The notes: generated by a model not told the origin, from the sequence alone. A stretch of 64,000 nt of DNA from GCA-2720865 sp047630275 (GCA_047630275.1 JBLHVN010000001.1:1962118-2026117), one strand, 5' to 3'; shown: positions 44,069-51,962, counted from the stretch's first letter. Made by a program: numbers and translations.

Positions 44069-44097
44069 TGGGATAAGGTGCCAGCAGACTAATCCCA
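44069..44097 (+). repeat. REP hairpin beside the RAYT genes
   Basis: TGGGAT pairs with ATCCCA around the core AAGGTGCCAGCAGACT-A. The hairpin lies 77 bases upstream of the first HUH transposase gene. The core matches the elements at 20365 and 31631-31699, so this is a REP element of the same family as the adjacent transposases. Confidence 0.8.
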
Positions 44098-44174
44098 CTT
44101 TTCATATTTACATTATATTCTATCACTATTTTAAAAATGGATGATTTCTTTTTAGGGATGTGGCACTTAAAGGA

Positions 44175-44711
44175 ATGCCTAGAAAACTGACATATAGAAC
44201 TGATCAATTTCCGTATCATATTACTTCTCGTTCAAACCATAGGACATGGTTTAAGATCGACCTTAAAGAGGTTTGGGAAATTTCCTTAGAATCAATTAGA
44301 CTTGCACATGAGAAGCACTCTGTTTCTATTCATGCTTTTGTTTTAATGAGTAACCACTATCATCTAGTTTTAGATACTCCTCTTAAGAATGTTGATCAGT
44401 TCATGTACGAATTCAATAAGAACTTCTCACTTCAAATTAGAATTAAATCTAAGAAAATTAATCGTATGTTTGGCGGAAGATATAAATGGTCTCTCATCAC
44501 TTCAGATACTCACTATGCCAATGTTCTTAAGTACGTATATCTGAATCCTAATAAGGCCCTAATCGTAAATGATGCTACCAAATACGAATTCTCAACTCTC
44601 TACTTACAATCAAAGAATCTTCCATTTGTTACAAAGCTAAATCCATATATTAACCCGACTAGCGAAAGCTTTCTTAATTGGCTAAAAAAAGGGTACGTGA
44701 TACCTTTTTGA
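44175..44711 (+). CDS. REP-associated tyrosine transposase (RAYT)
   Basis: Y1/IS200-like HUH nuclease of the REP-associated branch. The protein starts MPRKLTYRTDQFPYHITSRS, and IHAFVLMSNHYHLVL carries the metal-binding His-Tyr-His (H61, H63); the nucleophile Tyr is in the YVYLNPNKA segment. From the ATG at 44175 it is 178 residues, exactly the length of the next gene; a GTG five codons upstream is possible. RAYT proteins bind and cleave REP hairpins, which fits the REP 77 bases upstream. The stop codon lies inside a hairpin that is repeated after the next gene. Confidence 0.88.
   Translation: MPRKLTYRTDQFPYHITSRSNHRTWFKIDLKEVWEISLESIRLAHEKHSVSIHAFVLMSNHYHLVLDTPLKNVDQFMYEFNKNFSLQIRIKSKKINRMFGGRYKWSLITSDTHYANVLKYVYLNPNKALIVNDATKYEFSTLYLQSKNLPFVTKLNPYINPTSESFLNWLKKGYVIPF
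44691..44708 (+). repeat. Left arm of an 18-bp inverted repeat flanking the second RAYT gene
   Basis: GGGTACGTGATACCTTTT covers the last codons of the first RAYT gene. Its exact reverse complement is at 45353-45370. The arm also forms its own hairpin (AAAAGG-TA/TA-CCTTTT with a bulge), followed by T, so it could terminate the first transposase transcript. Confidence 0.8.
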
Positions 44712-44804
44712 ACTATCCTTTTATTTATCCTTTAAATTACCACTTCTTTTGAATCTCAGCTGGTACATTTTCTTGAACTAAAAACTCTAACAAAGGAGTT
44801 TAAA

Positions 44805-45341
44805 ATGCCACGAGCGAAGTTAATTAGATCAGATTCACAACCCTATCATATCACCAGCAGGTCAAATAACAAAGATTGGTTCTATATCCCAACTCAGTTT
44901 GTATGGCAGTATGCTAATGAACTTTTGATGGAAGGAAAAACTCGGTTCAATATTCAGGTAGATGCTTTTGTATTAATGAATAACCACTACCACCTATGTA
45001 TACATACTCCCGATGCTAACATAGATAAATTTATGCATTTCTTTAACAAAAATTTAGGAAAAAGAATATCCAGACATGCCAATAGAATAAACAGAATATT
45101 TGGTGCTCCCTATAAGTGGAATCTAATCAGCAACGATAGTTACTATTTCAATGTCATTAAATATATATACCAAAATCCCCTCCGGGCCAGGATGGTTAAA
45201 AGTTGCTTAGACTATCCCTATAGTGATTTAAAGACGCAAATGTTTACTTCGCAAGAACTTGAATGGTTTGACGAGCCTATTCCTTCTGAAGAAGTAAAAT
45301 TAACGGCAACAAAGCTTAGAAGGTTTAATATTAAAAACTAA
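44805..45341 (+). CDS. REP-associated tyrosine transposase (RAYT), second copy
   Basis: 178 residues, same architecture as the gene before it: MPRAKLIRSDSQPYHITSRS, VDAFVLMNNHYHLCIHTP with H61 and H63, and YIYQNPLRARMV around the catalytic Tyr. The two share the N-terminal motif and the GAPYKWNLIS/GGRYKWSLIT core but differ in much of the rest, so they are diverged paralogues. AAAGGAG precedes the ATG. The gene is bracketed by an 18-bp inverted repeat (44691 and 45353), giving a unit of about 680 bp that could move on its own. Confidence 0.88.
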   Translation: MPRAKLIRSDSQPYHITSRSNNKDWFYIPTQFVWQYANELLMEGKTRFNIQVDAFVLMNNHYHLCIHTPDANIDKFMHFFNKNLGKRISRHANRINRIFGAPYKWNLISNDSYYFNVIKYIYQNPLRARMVKSCLDYPYSDLKTQMFTSQELEWFDEPIPSEEVKLTATKLRRFNIKN

Positions 45342-45352
45342 CCGTCATTCGG

Positions 45353-45370
45353 AAAAGGTATCACGTACCC
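45353..45370 (-). repeat. Right arm of the inverted repeat flanking the second RAYT gene
   Basis: AAAAGGTATCACGTACCC is the exact reverse complement of 44691-44708. It lies 12 bases after the stop codon of the second RAYT gene. Confidence 0.8.
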
Positions 45371-45404
45371 ATTAAAAGTAAATTTAGTTTGAAAAAAAAG
45401 GAAT

Positions 45405-45440
45405 AAAAAAAGGGGCCCCCTGCAAAGGCCCCTTTCTTTT
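45405..45440 (+). terminator. Strong GC-rich terminator
   Basis: AAAGGGGCC (45409) pairs with GGCCCCTTT (45427) around a nine-base loop, followed by CTTTT; A-runs on the left make it work on the minus strand too. It closes the transposase region. Confidence 0.85.
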
Positions 45441-45561
45441 CGGCATCCTGCCTACTTGTAAAGAACATCCTGTTCCTCACATACATAAATTATAACCCAG
45501 ATATGACTGGATAAAAGAAAAAAAACAAAGGGAAAGTTTTTCCATCACCTATAGGCACTAA

Positions 45562-45591
45562 TTGACCGCTTTGTAGGCCTAGGACTATAAT
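45562..45591 (+). promoter_or_regulatory. Sigma-70-type promoter for the gene at 45624
   Basis: TTGACC, 18 bases, TATAAT: both hexamers are near consensus. Predicted start near 45598, 26 bases before the ATG. Confidence 0.75.
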
Positions 45592-45623
45592 GAATGAATC
45601 AATAATGATGAGGAAATATATAA

Positions 45624-45980
45624 ATGAATATCATCGTACGTAGAGTTCTAGAGTCTTTAAATCTTGTTAAGCCATTTAGAATTCAGACATTTACCTACTA
45701 TATCCCTGCTCCACCCCCAAGGAAGACTGGCTACCGAGAGAAACAGTTTGATAAGGTTTTCTACAATTTCATCAATAGTGGATACAGGATCTTAGATACA
45801 AAAACCCAAAGCAATACTGGGGAAAATGGCTCTGGTATGTGGGTTATTTTTACGGTTCAGGCAACCAATAAGAAAGCTGAGGCCCTAGACTTTGATACTT
45901 TTTTAAACGAGCAAGTTCTTGATGAAATCGAAGTTAGTGAGGATGAAACCGTTGAAGGTCTATACCAAATTAATAATTAG
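45624..45980 (+). CDS. Hypothetical protein (118 aa)
   Basis: A small protein without signal peptide or membrane segment. It has a Tyr/Pro-rich stretch (YYIPAPPPRKTGY), then a fold that reads FDKVFYNFINSGYRILDTKTQ and GMWVIFTVQATNK, suggestive of an alpha-beta-beta unit, and an acidic C terminus (EIEVSEDETVEG). It has its own promoter and overlaps the next lipoprotein gene by 38 bases, which points to translational coupling. Family unknown. Confidence 0.72.
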   Translation: MNIIVRRVLESLNLVKPFRIQTFTYYIPAPPPRKTGYREKQFDKVFYNFINSGYRILDTKTQSNTGENGSGMWVIFTVQATNKKAEALDFDTFLNEQVLDEIEVSEDETVEGLYQINN

Positions 45981-47259
45981 TCTCTTAGTAATAAGCATCT
46001 CCTCTTGTACTTCTTTCATTGAAAAACTCACTGAAGATAAGACACCGCTAAGACCACTTGAAGATAAGCCTACTTATTGTACTGAGGACGTTAAGCAACT
46101 CAGCGTCTTAGGCCGTGATAAGGGTGGAGTTAAGCTTTTTGAAAAGCTTCTTGGCTCCCTCCCCATTGAAAGACGCCTCAATAAAACTGAAAAGATAGTC
46201 GTCTGGTCTCTCATTCAAATGAACCTAAGACCAGACTTGGCCACACCAAGTGCAAGGTTTCAGATCCTCCTAGATTCAGGCAAAGGAATTCAGTACTGGG
46301 ACTTTAAGGATGCTACTTTAGAGAGAGACTTCCCTAGGCTTGCCCCTCCGATGACTTTTTTATACGGACTTGAAACAATTCTTAAGACTTACTCGCCTAG
46401 ATCTTCCCTTCGCTCTCTTGCTCGCCTTATTGATACTTACTTATCAAAAAAAATTCCTATTAGTGAAGAGCTTGCTTTTTTTATTGGAAGAAACAAAGAG
46501 AAGCTCTTAGAGAATAAGGTCTTTGAAAAGTCTTATTTTAAAGCAAAAGAGCAATTGAGATTCGGGGAAACTCTTAGCAAGCTCTCTTTTACGAATATTA
46601 TTTCTCAATACTATAAATATAAAAAACAGGCTTCTTCAGAAATCAAGATTTCCAATGAACTTTATAGTCTTGATATCGATACTTCGAGTTTAGGTAAAGA
46701 AAAAGAAGATGCCTTTTGCAATGTAGACTTAGGAAAGTATTCAACTAATAAGAATGAAATATCCATAGACAACCGTGACCGTCATCACCCCTTTGGACTT
46801 AGGTTCAATCAAAAAAGTTTCTTTTTAGGCATTACTTCCATTGCTACAAGCAACTTTAGACCACTTTTTAATACTTACTTAATCGACAGTAGCCAGGATG
46901 AAACAATCGCCCCCCTTTGCTATAGAGAGTCTCAAGATGGTGTTCACGCCTACCTCTCTTTTAAAGGAAGAGACCCCGGACAGCACCTTTTTAACCTCTT
47001 TCAATTTAAGATTCATTCAACTTCTATTGCCTCAGAGCTAGATCAATTCTTAGATCATCCCCGCCACCTCCTTCTTAAGAAACCAATACGTATTCTTTAT
47101 GAATCTGATAGGGGTAACGAAAATAGTTTAAATAATTTTTTAAAGAAGGACGTCCCCGTTTATCATTCAAGCAGCCTTGGGGAAGTTTGGCTTTATAACC
47201 CTAAGAATGGATTTATATTAGATAAACGAGGAAGGGCCCACCTATCATGCCTAAAATAG
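45943..47259 (+). CDS. Hypothetical lipoprotein (438 aa)
   Basis: From the ATG at 45943 the protein begins MKPLKVYTKLIISLLVISISSC, a lipoprotein signal with Cys22; an ATG eight codons earlier would give an over-long leader. The rest is a soluble alpha/beta protein of about 415 residues with five or so cysteines, without recognised motifs. It overlaps the ferredoxin gene by 13 bases, so the two are probably in one operon. Outer-membrane or periplasmic location is inferred from the lipobox only. Confidence 0.68.
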   Translation: MKPLKVYTKLIISLLVISISSCTSFIEKLTEDKTPLRPLEDKPTYCTEDVKQLSVLGRDKGGVKLFEKLLGSLPIERRLNKTEKIVVWSLIQMNLRPDLATPSARFQILLDSGKGIQYWDFKDATLERDFPRLAPPMTFLYGLETILKTYSPRSSLRSLARLIDTYLSKKIPISEELAFFIGRNKEKLLENKVFEKSYFKAKEQLRFGETLSKLSFTNIISQYYKYKKQASSEIKISNELYSLDIDTSSLGKEKEDAFCNVDLGKYSTNKNEISIDNRDRHHPFGLRFNQKSFFLGITSIATSNFRPLFNTYLIDSSQDETIAPLCYRESQDGVHAYLSFKGRDPGQHLFNLFQFKIHSTSIASELDQFLDHPRHLLLKKPIRILYESDRGNENSLNNFLKKDVPVYHSSSLGEVWLYNPKNGFILDKRGRAHLSCLK

Positions 47260-47528
47260 TTATCTTTGGCAGGGCCTCACAAAAAGACATCATGCAAATT
47301 GAAGTTTTGCCTCAAGACTTTGAGAAAAACCTCATGGATTTTTTAAGGGAAAAAGGCCTCCCTATAGCTTCAAGCTGCTTAGGAAAAGGTCAGTGCAGGC
47401 ACTGCATCATCAATGGTTTCTTACTGTCCTGCAGTGTAACCGTGAAAGAGTTTTTAAGAAATTCGTCACAACCTCTTGATGCGCGGTGCGAACCAGATCA
47501 AGCTTTAGTAACTATCGATTATCTTTAA
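47247..47528 (+). CDS. 2Fe-2S ferredoxin-type protein
   Basis: 93 residues. ASSCLGKGQCRHC gives C44-x5-C50-x2-C53, and C81 (ARCEPDQ) is placed as the fourth ligand, the layout of Fer2-type 2Fe-2S domains that read ...SSCLGKGQCRHC...RC-x3-D... An additional Cys62 lies between. The fold is therefore likely an electron carrier, but the partner is not evident from the neighbours. The start overlaps the upstream lipoprotein stop; an internal ATG at residue 16 (MQIEVL) would be the usual ferredoxin beginning. Confidence 0.75.
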   Translation: MPKIVIFGRASQKDIMQIEVLPQDFEKNLMDFLREKGLPIASSCLGKGQCRHCIINGFLLSCSVTVKEFLRNSSQPLDARCEPDQALVTIDYL

Positions 47529-47606
47529 CAATTTTTTAACAATTAAAAAGCTCAACTACCTTTACAAGACGAAGTCCTAAAAATTAACATTAGAGGCAAC
47601 TAATAA

Positions 47607-47732
47607 ATGGCATTAAACGATGCTTATGTTGGGACTAGGTTTTTCATTGGCAGGAGCCATAAGAAGAACTTAAGATTTTCCCCTGCATATAAAAGGTTTT
47701 TCAAGATGAAAAACGACCATGGATGGATTTGA
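47607..47732 (+). CDS. Possible small basic ORF (41 aa)
   Basis: An ATG at 47607 opens a frame that reads MALNDAYVGTRFFIGRSHKK and ends YKRFFKMKNDHGWI. AGAGG lies 12 bases upstream, slightly far. It ends 8 bases before the next gene's ATG, whose ribosome binding site GAGG overlaps the stop. Composition looks protein-like, but no comparison is possible here. Confidence 0.4.
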   Translation: MALNDAYVGTRFFIGRSHKKNLRFSPAYKRFFKMKNDHGWI

Positions 47733-47740
47733 GGTAGTTA

Positions 47741-48655
47741 ATGAAAAATGGAATTGCTCTACTTATTATACTCTTAACCCTTTTTAGCACCGATGCTTTT
47801 TCAAGGGGTTCTGAAAAAGGAAAAAAAGGCTTTAATTTTGCCACTTTTAACATCAGAAATTACGGTGCAGATAAGTCTTCAAATAAAACAGATAAAAGAC
47901 AATTAAAAAGCCTTCTTCTAAAGACAGGCGCCGATGTCATTGGCGTTCAAGAAGTTGTCGATGAAGTAGACTTCAAAAGATTCGTTAAAAACTATCTTCC
48001 TAACTACAGAGTTCGCCTAACTAAATGTGGTGGTCTTGGAAATCAAAAGCTAGGCTTTATCTATAAGACTTCGGCCCTAACTCTTTCAAGCTTCTCTGAA
48101 GATCAAATCATGAATGAAAAGCGTGAGTGTGCTAAAGGCCTGCGGCCTGCTGCCATTGCTAAGTTTAGAAATAAGAAAAATGGAATCCGCTTCACGGCCA
48201 TCAATGTTCATCTAAAGGCTGGCGGCGCTCAGAGTAATGCGGACAAAAGATATTGGCAGTATGGACAGTTAACAAAGCTTATTAAGAAGCACCGTAAACA
48301 AGGGGCTAGATACTTTGTTGTTGTTGGTGACTTCAATACAACTGATTATGTTCTAAGAAATAATAACTATAAAAGATTCCTTAACTTTGTTGATAGAAAC
48401 AACCTTATCGATTTCTCAGAGTCCCTCGAATGTTCTTCATTTTGGTACGGCGGAGTTGAAGATGGTTACTTTACTCCTTCACTACTCGATCATATCTTAG
48501 TCTCTGAGGCCCTTTGGGATCAGTACAATGTTCAGGAAGTTGAAGTTGGCTCTCATTGTAAGAAAGTAAGATGCGATGAAGCCCATGAGGACCGCCTTGG
48601 TGATTCATTCAAGGAAGTAAGCGATCATTGTCCCGTAAGCGCAACTCTTAAGTAA
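47741..48655 (+). CDS. Secreted endonuclease/exonuclease/phosphatase-family nuclease
   Basis: A signal peptide (MKNGIALLIILLTLFSTDAFS) precedes an EEP-fold domain with the standard motifs in order: FATFNIRNYGAD, VIGVQEVVDEVD, AINVHLKAGG, VVVGDFNTTD, LLDHILVSEAL and SDHCPVSATL. It should be a metal-dependent secreted nuclease or phosphatase. In a predatory bacterium a DNase acting on prey DNA is a natural role, but this is inference. Its stop overlaps the next gene's start (TAATG). Confidence 0.87.
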   Translation: MKNGIALLIILLTLFSTDAFSRGSEKGKKGFNFATFNIRNYGADKSSNKTDKRQLKSLLLKTGADVIGVQEVVDEVDFKRFVKNYLPNYRVRLTKCGGLGNQKLGFIYKTSALTLSSFSEDQIMNEKRECAKGLRPAAIAKFRNKKNGIRFTAINVHLKAGGAQSNADKRYWQYGQLTKLIKKHRKQGARYFVVVGDFNTTDYVLRNNNYKRFLNFVDRNNLIDFSESLECSSFWYGGVEDGYFTPSLLDHILVSEALWDQYNVQEVEVGSHCKKVRCDEAHEDRLGDSFKEVSDHCPVSATLK

Positions 48656-49230
48656 TGAAGTACCTATCATTTGATTTAGAGGCAACAGGATTAGCAGAGC
48701 ATGACCTTATCATTGAATTTGGTCTTATTCCGTTTTGCGCTAAAACAAAAACATTACAAGAGAACTTAGCAAAGCATTGGTTTATAAAATGCCCAAGCTT
48801 TGAATCTCTTAAGCCAAAGCTTGATCAATGGGTTATCGATCATAATAAAGAACTTATCGAAAAAGCTCATTCAGAGGGAACTGAGATGGCCCAGTTTAAG
48901 GCTGAGTTATCTGAGTACATAAAGTCCCCGGAAGTTTGTGAATACTTTGAAGGTGAAAAGATCATCCTCTTTGGAAAATCCATGAATGCCATCGACCTTC
49001 CGTTTATGACAAGAGACCTAGGTTGGGATTTTATGCGCGAGCACTTTCATCACCAGGTTCTTGACATGTCTAGTGTGGCCATGGCCTTTGCTGACAAAGA
49101 GATCCTTCCTGATGCCTGCCGCTCTGGTGGTGGTCTGATGAAGCATTTTAATATGGGTGAAGTCGCTCATACAGCTTTAGAAGACGCCAAGAATGTGGCC
49201 CTTTTATACTTTGAATCTTTAAAGAGTTAG
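48655..49230 (+). CDS. DEDDh 3'-5' exonuclease (RNase T/oligoribonuclease-like)
   Basis: 191 residues with the exonuclease motifs YLSFDLEATGLAEHDLIIEFG (Exo I, D-x-E), ILFGKSMNAIDLPFMTRD (Exo II) and HTALEDAKNVALL (Exo III, H-x4-D). This is the pattern of DnaQ/RNase T-fold enzymes that trim RNA or DNA ends. No signal peptide, so it acts in the cytoplasm. It is translationally coupled to the secreted nuclease (TAATG). The stop overlaps the convergent peptidase gene by 4 bases. Confidence 0.85.
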   Translation: MKYLSFDLEATGLAEHDLIIEFGLIPFCAKTKTLQENLAKHWFIKCPSFESLKPKLDQWVIDHNKELIEKAHSEGTEMAQFKAELSEYIKSPEVCEYFEGEKIILFGKSMNAIDLPFMTRDLGWDFMREHFHHQVLDMSSVAMAFADKEILPDACRSGGGLMKHFNMGEVAHTALEDAKNVALLYFESLKS

Positions 49231-49877
49231 TTCTTAGAGAGTAACTTTGCTGGATTTAAGGGCCTACTATTATGCCTTAATTCAAAGTGAAGATGCGGAC
49301 CGCTAGTTCTTCCTGTCATTCCTACTTGGGCTATGACTTGCCCCTGATGAACCCTCTGCCCTTTCTTAGTAAATAAAACCTTTGCATGGGCGTAAACAGA
49401 AAAGATCCCCCCACCGTGACTGATGACTGTAAGGTTTCCGTAGCCCCCAAGATCATTTCCAGAATAGACCACAACTCCACTAGCGACGGCCAAGATATGA
49501 CTACCTACCGGTGCTGGAATATCTATGCCTTCGTGCTTTCTTCCCCAGCGCTTTCCATAGCCGCTGCTAATTTTCTTTCTAGCAGGAACAGGCCAGGTAT
49601 AATTTCCATTTGAAATATAATCAGCTGACGCCACCTGCCGGTAACTTTGCTTTCCCATAACCCCGCGGTCCATAGGAACGAAGATCCACTCTCCAGCTTT
49701 AAACTTCTTTCCAGCATTAGCTTCTTTGATTTGCCAAACAGGAATCTTAAACTCGTTGCTGACCTTCTTTAAACTCTCACCTTGTTTTAGTTGAATATAC
49801 TGGCCACTGGTCATATGAGCGCAGCCAGTAATTAAGGCAAAAAAGAATATGATTGAAAGAATCTTTTTTTTCATCAT
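49227..49877 (-). CDS. LysM and M23-domain lipoprotein (NlpD-like)
   Basis: Lipoprotein signal ending ALITGC (Cys19), then a LysM domain (IQLKQGESLKKVSNEFKIPVWQIKEAN) and an M23/LytM domain with its metal-site motifs GRKHEGIDIPA, VYAHA and GPHLHFELR intact. Unlike E. coli NlpD, the H-x3-D, H-A-H-like and H-x-H residues are all present, so it may be an active endopeptidase. It follows surE, which matches the common surE-nlpD neighbourhood. Role: peptidoglycan remodelling or activation of amidases at the septum. Confidence 0.87.
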   Translation of the reverse strand: MMKKKILSIIFFFALITGCAHMTSGQYIQLKQGESLKKVSNEFKIPVWQIKEANAGKKFKAGEWIFVPMDRGVMGKQSYRQVASADYISNGNYTWPVPARKKISSGYGKRWGRKHEGIDIPAPVGSHILAVASGVVVYSGNDLGGYGNLTVISHGGGIFSVYAHAKVLFTKKGQRVHQGQVIAQVGMTGRTSGPHLHFELRHNSRPLNPAKLLSKN

Positions 49878-49906
49878 CCAGTAAAGTGGTTACCGGATGG
49901 TTAAAC

Positions 49907-50677
49907 TTAGATTTCCTCTAAGATCCGGTGCCAGTCTACTTTCTTATCGGGCTTGCGGTTTAAAAGATTTATGGGTGTGACTGAGATTTTCTTGGCAGAA
50001 ATTGCCTCTCCATCCGAAGACTCCCATGGGGAGTGGCCTTTGTAGATTCCGCCGATCCAAAAATAATCCCTACCGCGAAAATCTTGCCGTTTTTGAATGT
50101 CTTCTGAATAGTTACGAAAGCCTAAAGTGGTTACTTGATGACCTTCAATCTCTTTTTCTGACAAATTTGGTACATTTATATTTAAAAGATGAAGTCTTGG
50201 TAAATGAGTATGAATTCCTTTCTTTACCGCCTTTTTAACAAACTTTGCGGCCGTAATATAATGAGAATCTCCAGATGAATCGAAGTTTTGAAAATCTAGA
50301 ACAGTCGAAACAGCAATGGAGGGAATATTGTGAAAAGCCGCTTCTCTCGCCACAGCGACAGTGCCTGAATAATAAACATCCTGACCTAAGTTTGCCCCGC
50401 GGTTAATCCCACCAATGACTAAATCAGGCCTATGATCTTGCATCACCTCAGCCATCCCCATAAGGGCGCAGTCTGCGGGGTAGCCACTACATCCATAAAC
50501 TTGTTTTTCAAGCTCTACGAGCCTAATAGGATGGTCTAAGGTTAAGGTATGCCCAGTTGTCGAGCGCTCCTCTAAAGGGGCCACAACCCAGACGTCAGCA
50601 ATTGATCTAAGCTCTTGAGCTAAGATCTTTATTCCAGGAGCATGCACTCCGTCATCATTTGAAATTAGAATTCTCAT
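49907..50677 (-). CDS. surE: 5'/3'-nucleotidase SurE
   Basis: SurE removes phosphate from nucleotides and other phosphoesters, requires metal and is survival-related. The N terminus MRILISNDDGVHAPGI (ND-D-G), VVAPLEERSTTGH, GYPADCALMG and DLVIGGINRGANLGQDVYYSGTVAVAREAA are the diagnostic segments. Length (256 aa) is normal. It lies 24 bases after the TrpF-like gene and before the LysM/M23 lipoprotein gene. Confidence 0.95.
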   Translation of the reverse strand: MRILISNDDGVHAPGIKILAQELRSIADVWVVAPLEERSTTGHTLTLDHPIRLVELEKQVYGCSGYPADCALMGMAEVMQDHRPDLVIGGINRGANLGQDVYYSGTVAVAREAAFHNIPSIAVSTVLDFQNFDSSGDSHYITAAKFVKKAVKKGIHTHLPRLHLLNINVPNLSEKEIEGHQVTTLGFRNYSEDIQKRQDFRGRDYFWIGGIYKGHSPWESSDGEAISAKKISVTPINLLNRKPDKKVDWHRILEEI

Positions 50678-50701
50678 GGAGCTAATATAATGAAAGTCTT
50701 T

Positions 50702-51382
50702 TTAGAAGTCGAGGTTTTGATAATAGTCTAAGTTTGAATCAAACTTTACCCAATCAATGGAGCGAAATGAACTTTCAATCTTTCCATTAACGGGAATACT
50801 GCAAAAATCAAAGTTGATATATTCAAAAAGACTTGGAAAGAGGTCTGAATCCCAGTCAGTTTTTAAGGCAAGCTTAATCTTATTGTCATGCATGGCCTTA
50901 AAGGTCTTCTTATGAAACATAGAGACAAACTCTTGAAAGCGCCCAGTATTATGCAGATGCTCTATTTCAGTAAAAGGAATAATGAGGACTTCAAGATTCT
51001 TAGACTGAATCACTTTTTCTAAACTTTCTAAATCAACATAATTCCAAGAGAATCTTTGATCGAAGCTATCATAATATTCGAGGCTTTGATTATCACTAAA
51101 CTCTAATAAGAAAGGGTTCTCAGTAAAGCCTTTTTTAGCAAGAACTTCTTTTGCGTCTTTTAAGAGTTTCTTGATTAAATCAGGGTGCTCATTTTCAAAA
51201 TGGAGCCAGTACTTATAGCTTGAAGAAAACTTCTCTTCTAAAAGTTCCAAGAATTTATAATGTTGAAGAAAGTTGAAACTCTTAGGCCTGAAATCAAAAC
51301 CAAGATCTAGGATCTTTCTTTGTTCAATATGGTCGATGGTTTCAGGGCTATAAATTCCCTCTAAGCGGAGTCGCGTTTTCAC
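50702..51382 (-). CDS. TrpF-like (phosphoribosylanthranilate isomerase-like) protein
   Basis: The first 40 residues (KTRLRLEGIYSPETIDHIEQRKILDLGFDFRPKSFNFL) line up with the TrpF start K-x-C-G-I-x-x-x-E-x6-G-A-D-x-L-G-F-x-F-x-P-K-S, and the spacing of the whole 226 residues suits a single TIM barrel. However the catalytic Cys of TrpF is replaced here (R-L-E-G-I) and the catalytic Asp is not evident, so it may have another activity. It follows the TrpG-like gene by 7 bases. Confidence 0.6.
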   Translation of the reverse strand: MKTRLRLEGIYSPETIDHIEQRKILDLGFDFRPKSFNFLQHYKFLELLEEKFSSSYKYWLHFENEHPDLIKKLLKDAKEVLAKKGFTENPFLLEFSDNQSLEYYDSFDQRFSWNYVDLESLEKVIQSKNLEVLIIPFTEIEHLHNTGRFQEFVSMFHKKTFKAMHDNKIKLALKTDWDSDLFPSLFEYINFDFCSIPVNGKIESSFRSIDWVKFDSNLDYYQNLDF

Positions 51383-51389
51383 CTTCCCA

Positions 51390-51962
51390 TCATATCAGTT
51401 TTTCTCTAAAGCCCCTAAAAAGGAGGTCTGGGCAAGATGTACCAACACTTTCCGGGTGAAATTGATAACTTAGAAAGCTCTTTCCAAAGCCCGACATAAT
51501 GGCTCCGTCTTTTATAGCCAGGTCTAAGTCCGTCTCACTTTTAGGGGCCTTAACTGCCAAGGAATTATAATACTGTACCTCAACCTCTTTTCCCCAATCC
51601 TCTTGTTCATAGACTGGCCATTTTGGAATGATAAACCCTCCACTTCTTCCATGCCTTTTAACTTCAGCATTTTCAATCTCAAAGCCTAAGGCCTTAAAGA
51701 TCAGTTGATGACCAAGGCAGATTCCTAGATGAAAGAATTCCTCACTTAGTAGTTCTTTTAGAAGACTTGAAATTTCACTGTATTGATCAGGGTGACCAGG
51801 ACCTGGTCCCCAAATAATATTCTTAAAATTATTATTTTCAATGAATTCTCTGGTGACTTTACTAAAATGATGGACTTCAAAATCAAGCTCCCATCGCTGG
51901 CAAAGCTCTGCAACATTATAAATAAAACTATCATCAAAGTCGACGATCAGGATTCTTTTCAT
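51390..51962 (-). CDS. TrpG/PabA-type glutamine amidotransferase
   Basis: A class I glutamine amidotransferase of 190 residues: ILIVDFDDSFIYNVAEL, IWGPGPGHPDQ, HLGICLGHQLIFKALG with the nucleophile Cys82, and YQFHPESVGTS with His169 and Glu171. This is the set found in anthranilate or aminodeoxychorismate synthase component II. No TrpE or PabB is adjacent in the window. The start overlaps the lptD stop (TAATG). Because FolC lies two genes upstream, a folate (PabA) role is as likely as a tryptophan role. Confidence 0.85.
   Translation of the reverse strand: MKRILIVDFDDSFIYNVAELCQRWELDFEVHHFSKVTREFIENNNFKNIIWGPGPGHPDQYSEISSLLKELLSEEFFHLGICLGHQLIFKALGFEIENAEVKRHGRSGGFIIPKWPVYEQEDWGKEVEVQYYNSLAVKAPKSETDLDLAIKDGAIMSGFGKSFLSYQFHPESVGTSCPDLLFRGFREKLI

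Larger units (their letters stand above)
40711..44088 (-). pseudogene. Broken gene for a PKD/FN3/LAS surface protein
   Basis: One continuous frame of about 1,125 codons runs from 44088 to 40711 with a single in-frame TAA at 41611-41613. At the 5' end the frame is closed by a TAG that is formed inside the REP hairpin at 44069-44097, and no signal peptide or start codon is found upstream, so the original N-terminal part was lost where the REP/transposase unit now sits. Two independent lesions in one frame suggest a decaying gene; the internal ATG at 43944 may still be used, but without export signal the product would be misplaced. Confidence 0.65.

Noticed and set aside
49927..49938. REP core-like sequence GGTGCCAGTCTA within surE
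   Set aside because: Only part of the core matches, there is no flanking complementary stem, and it lies in conserved coding sequence.
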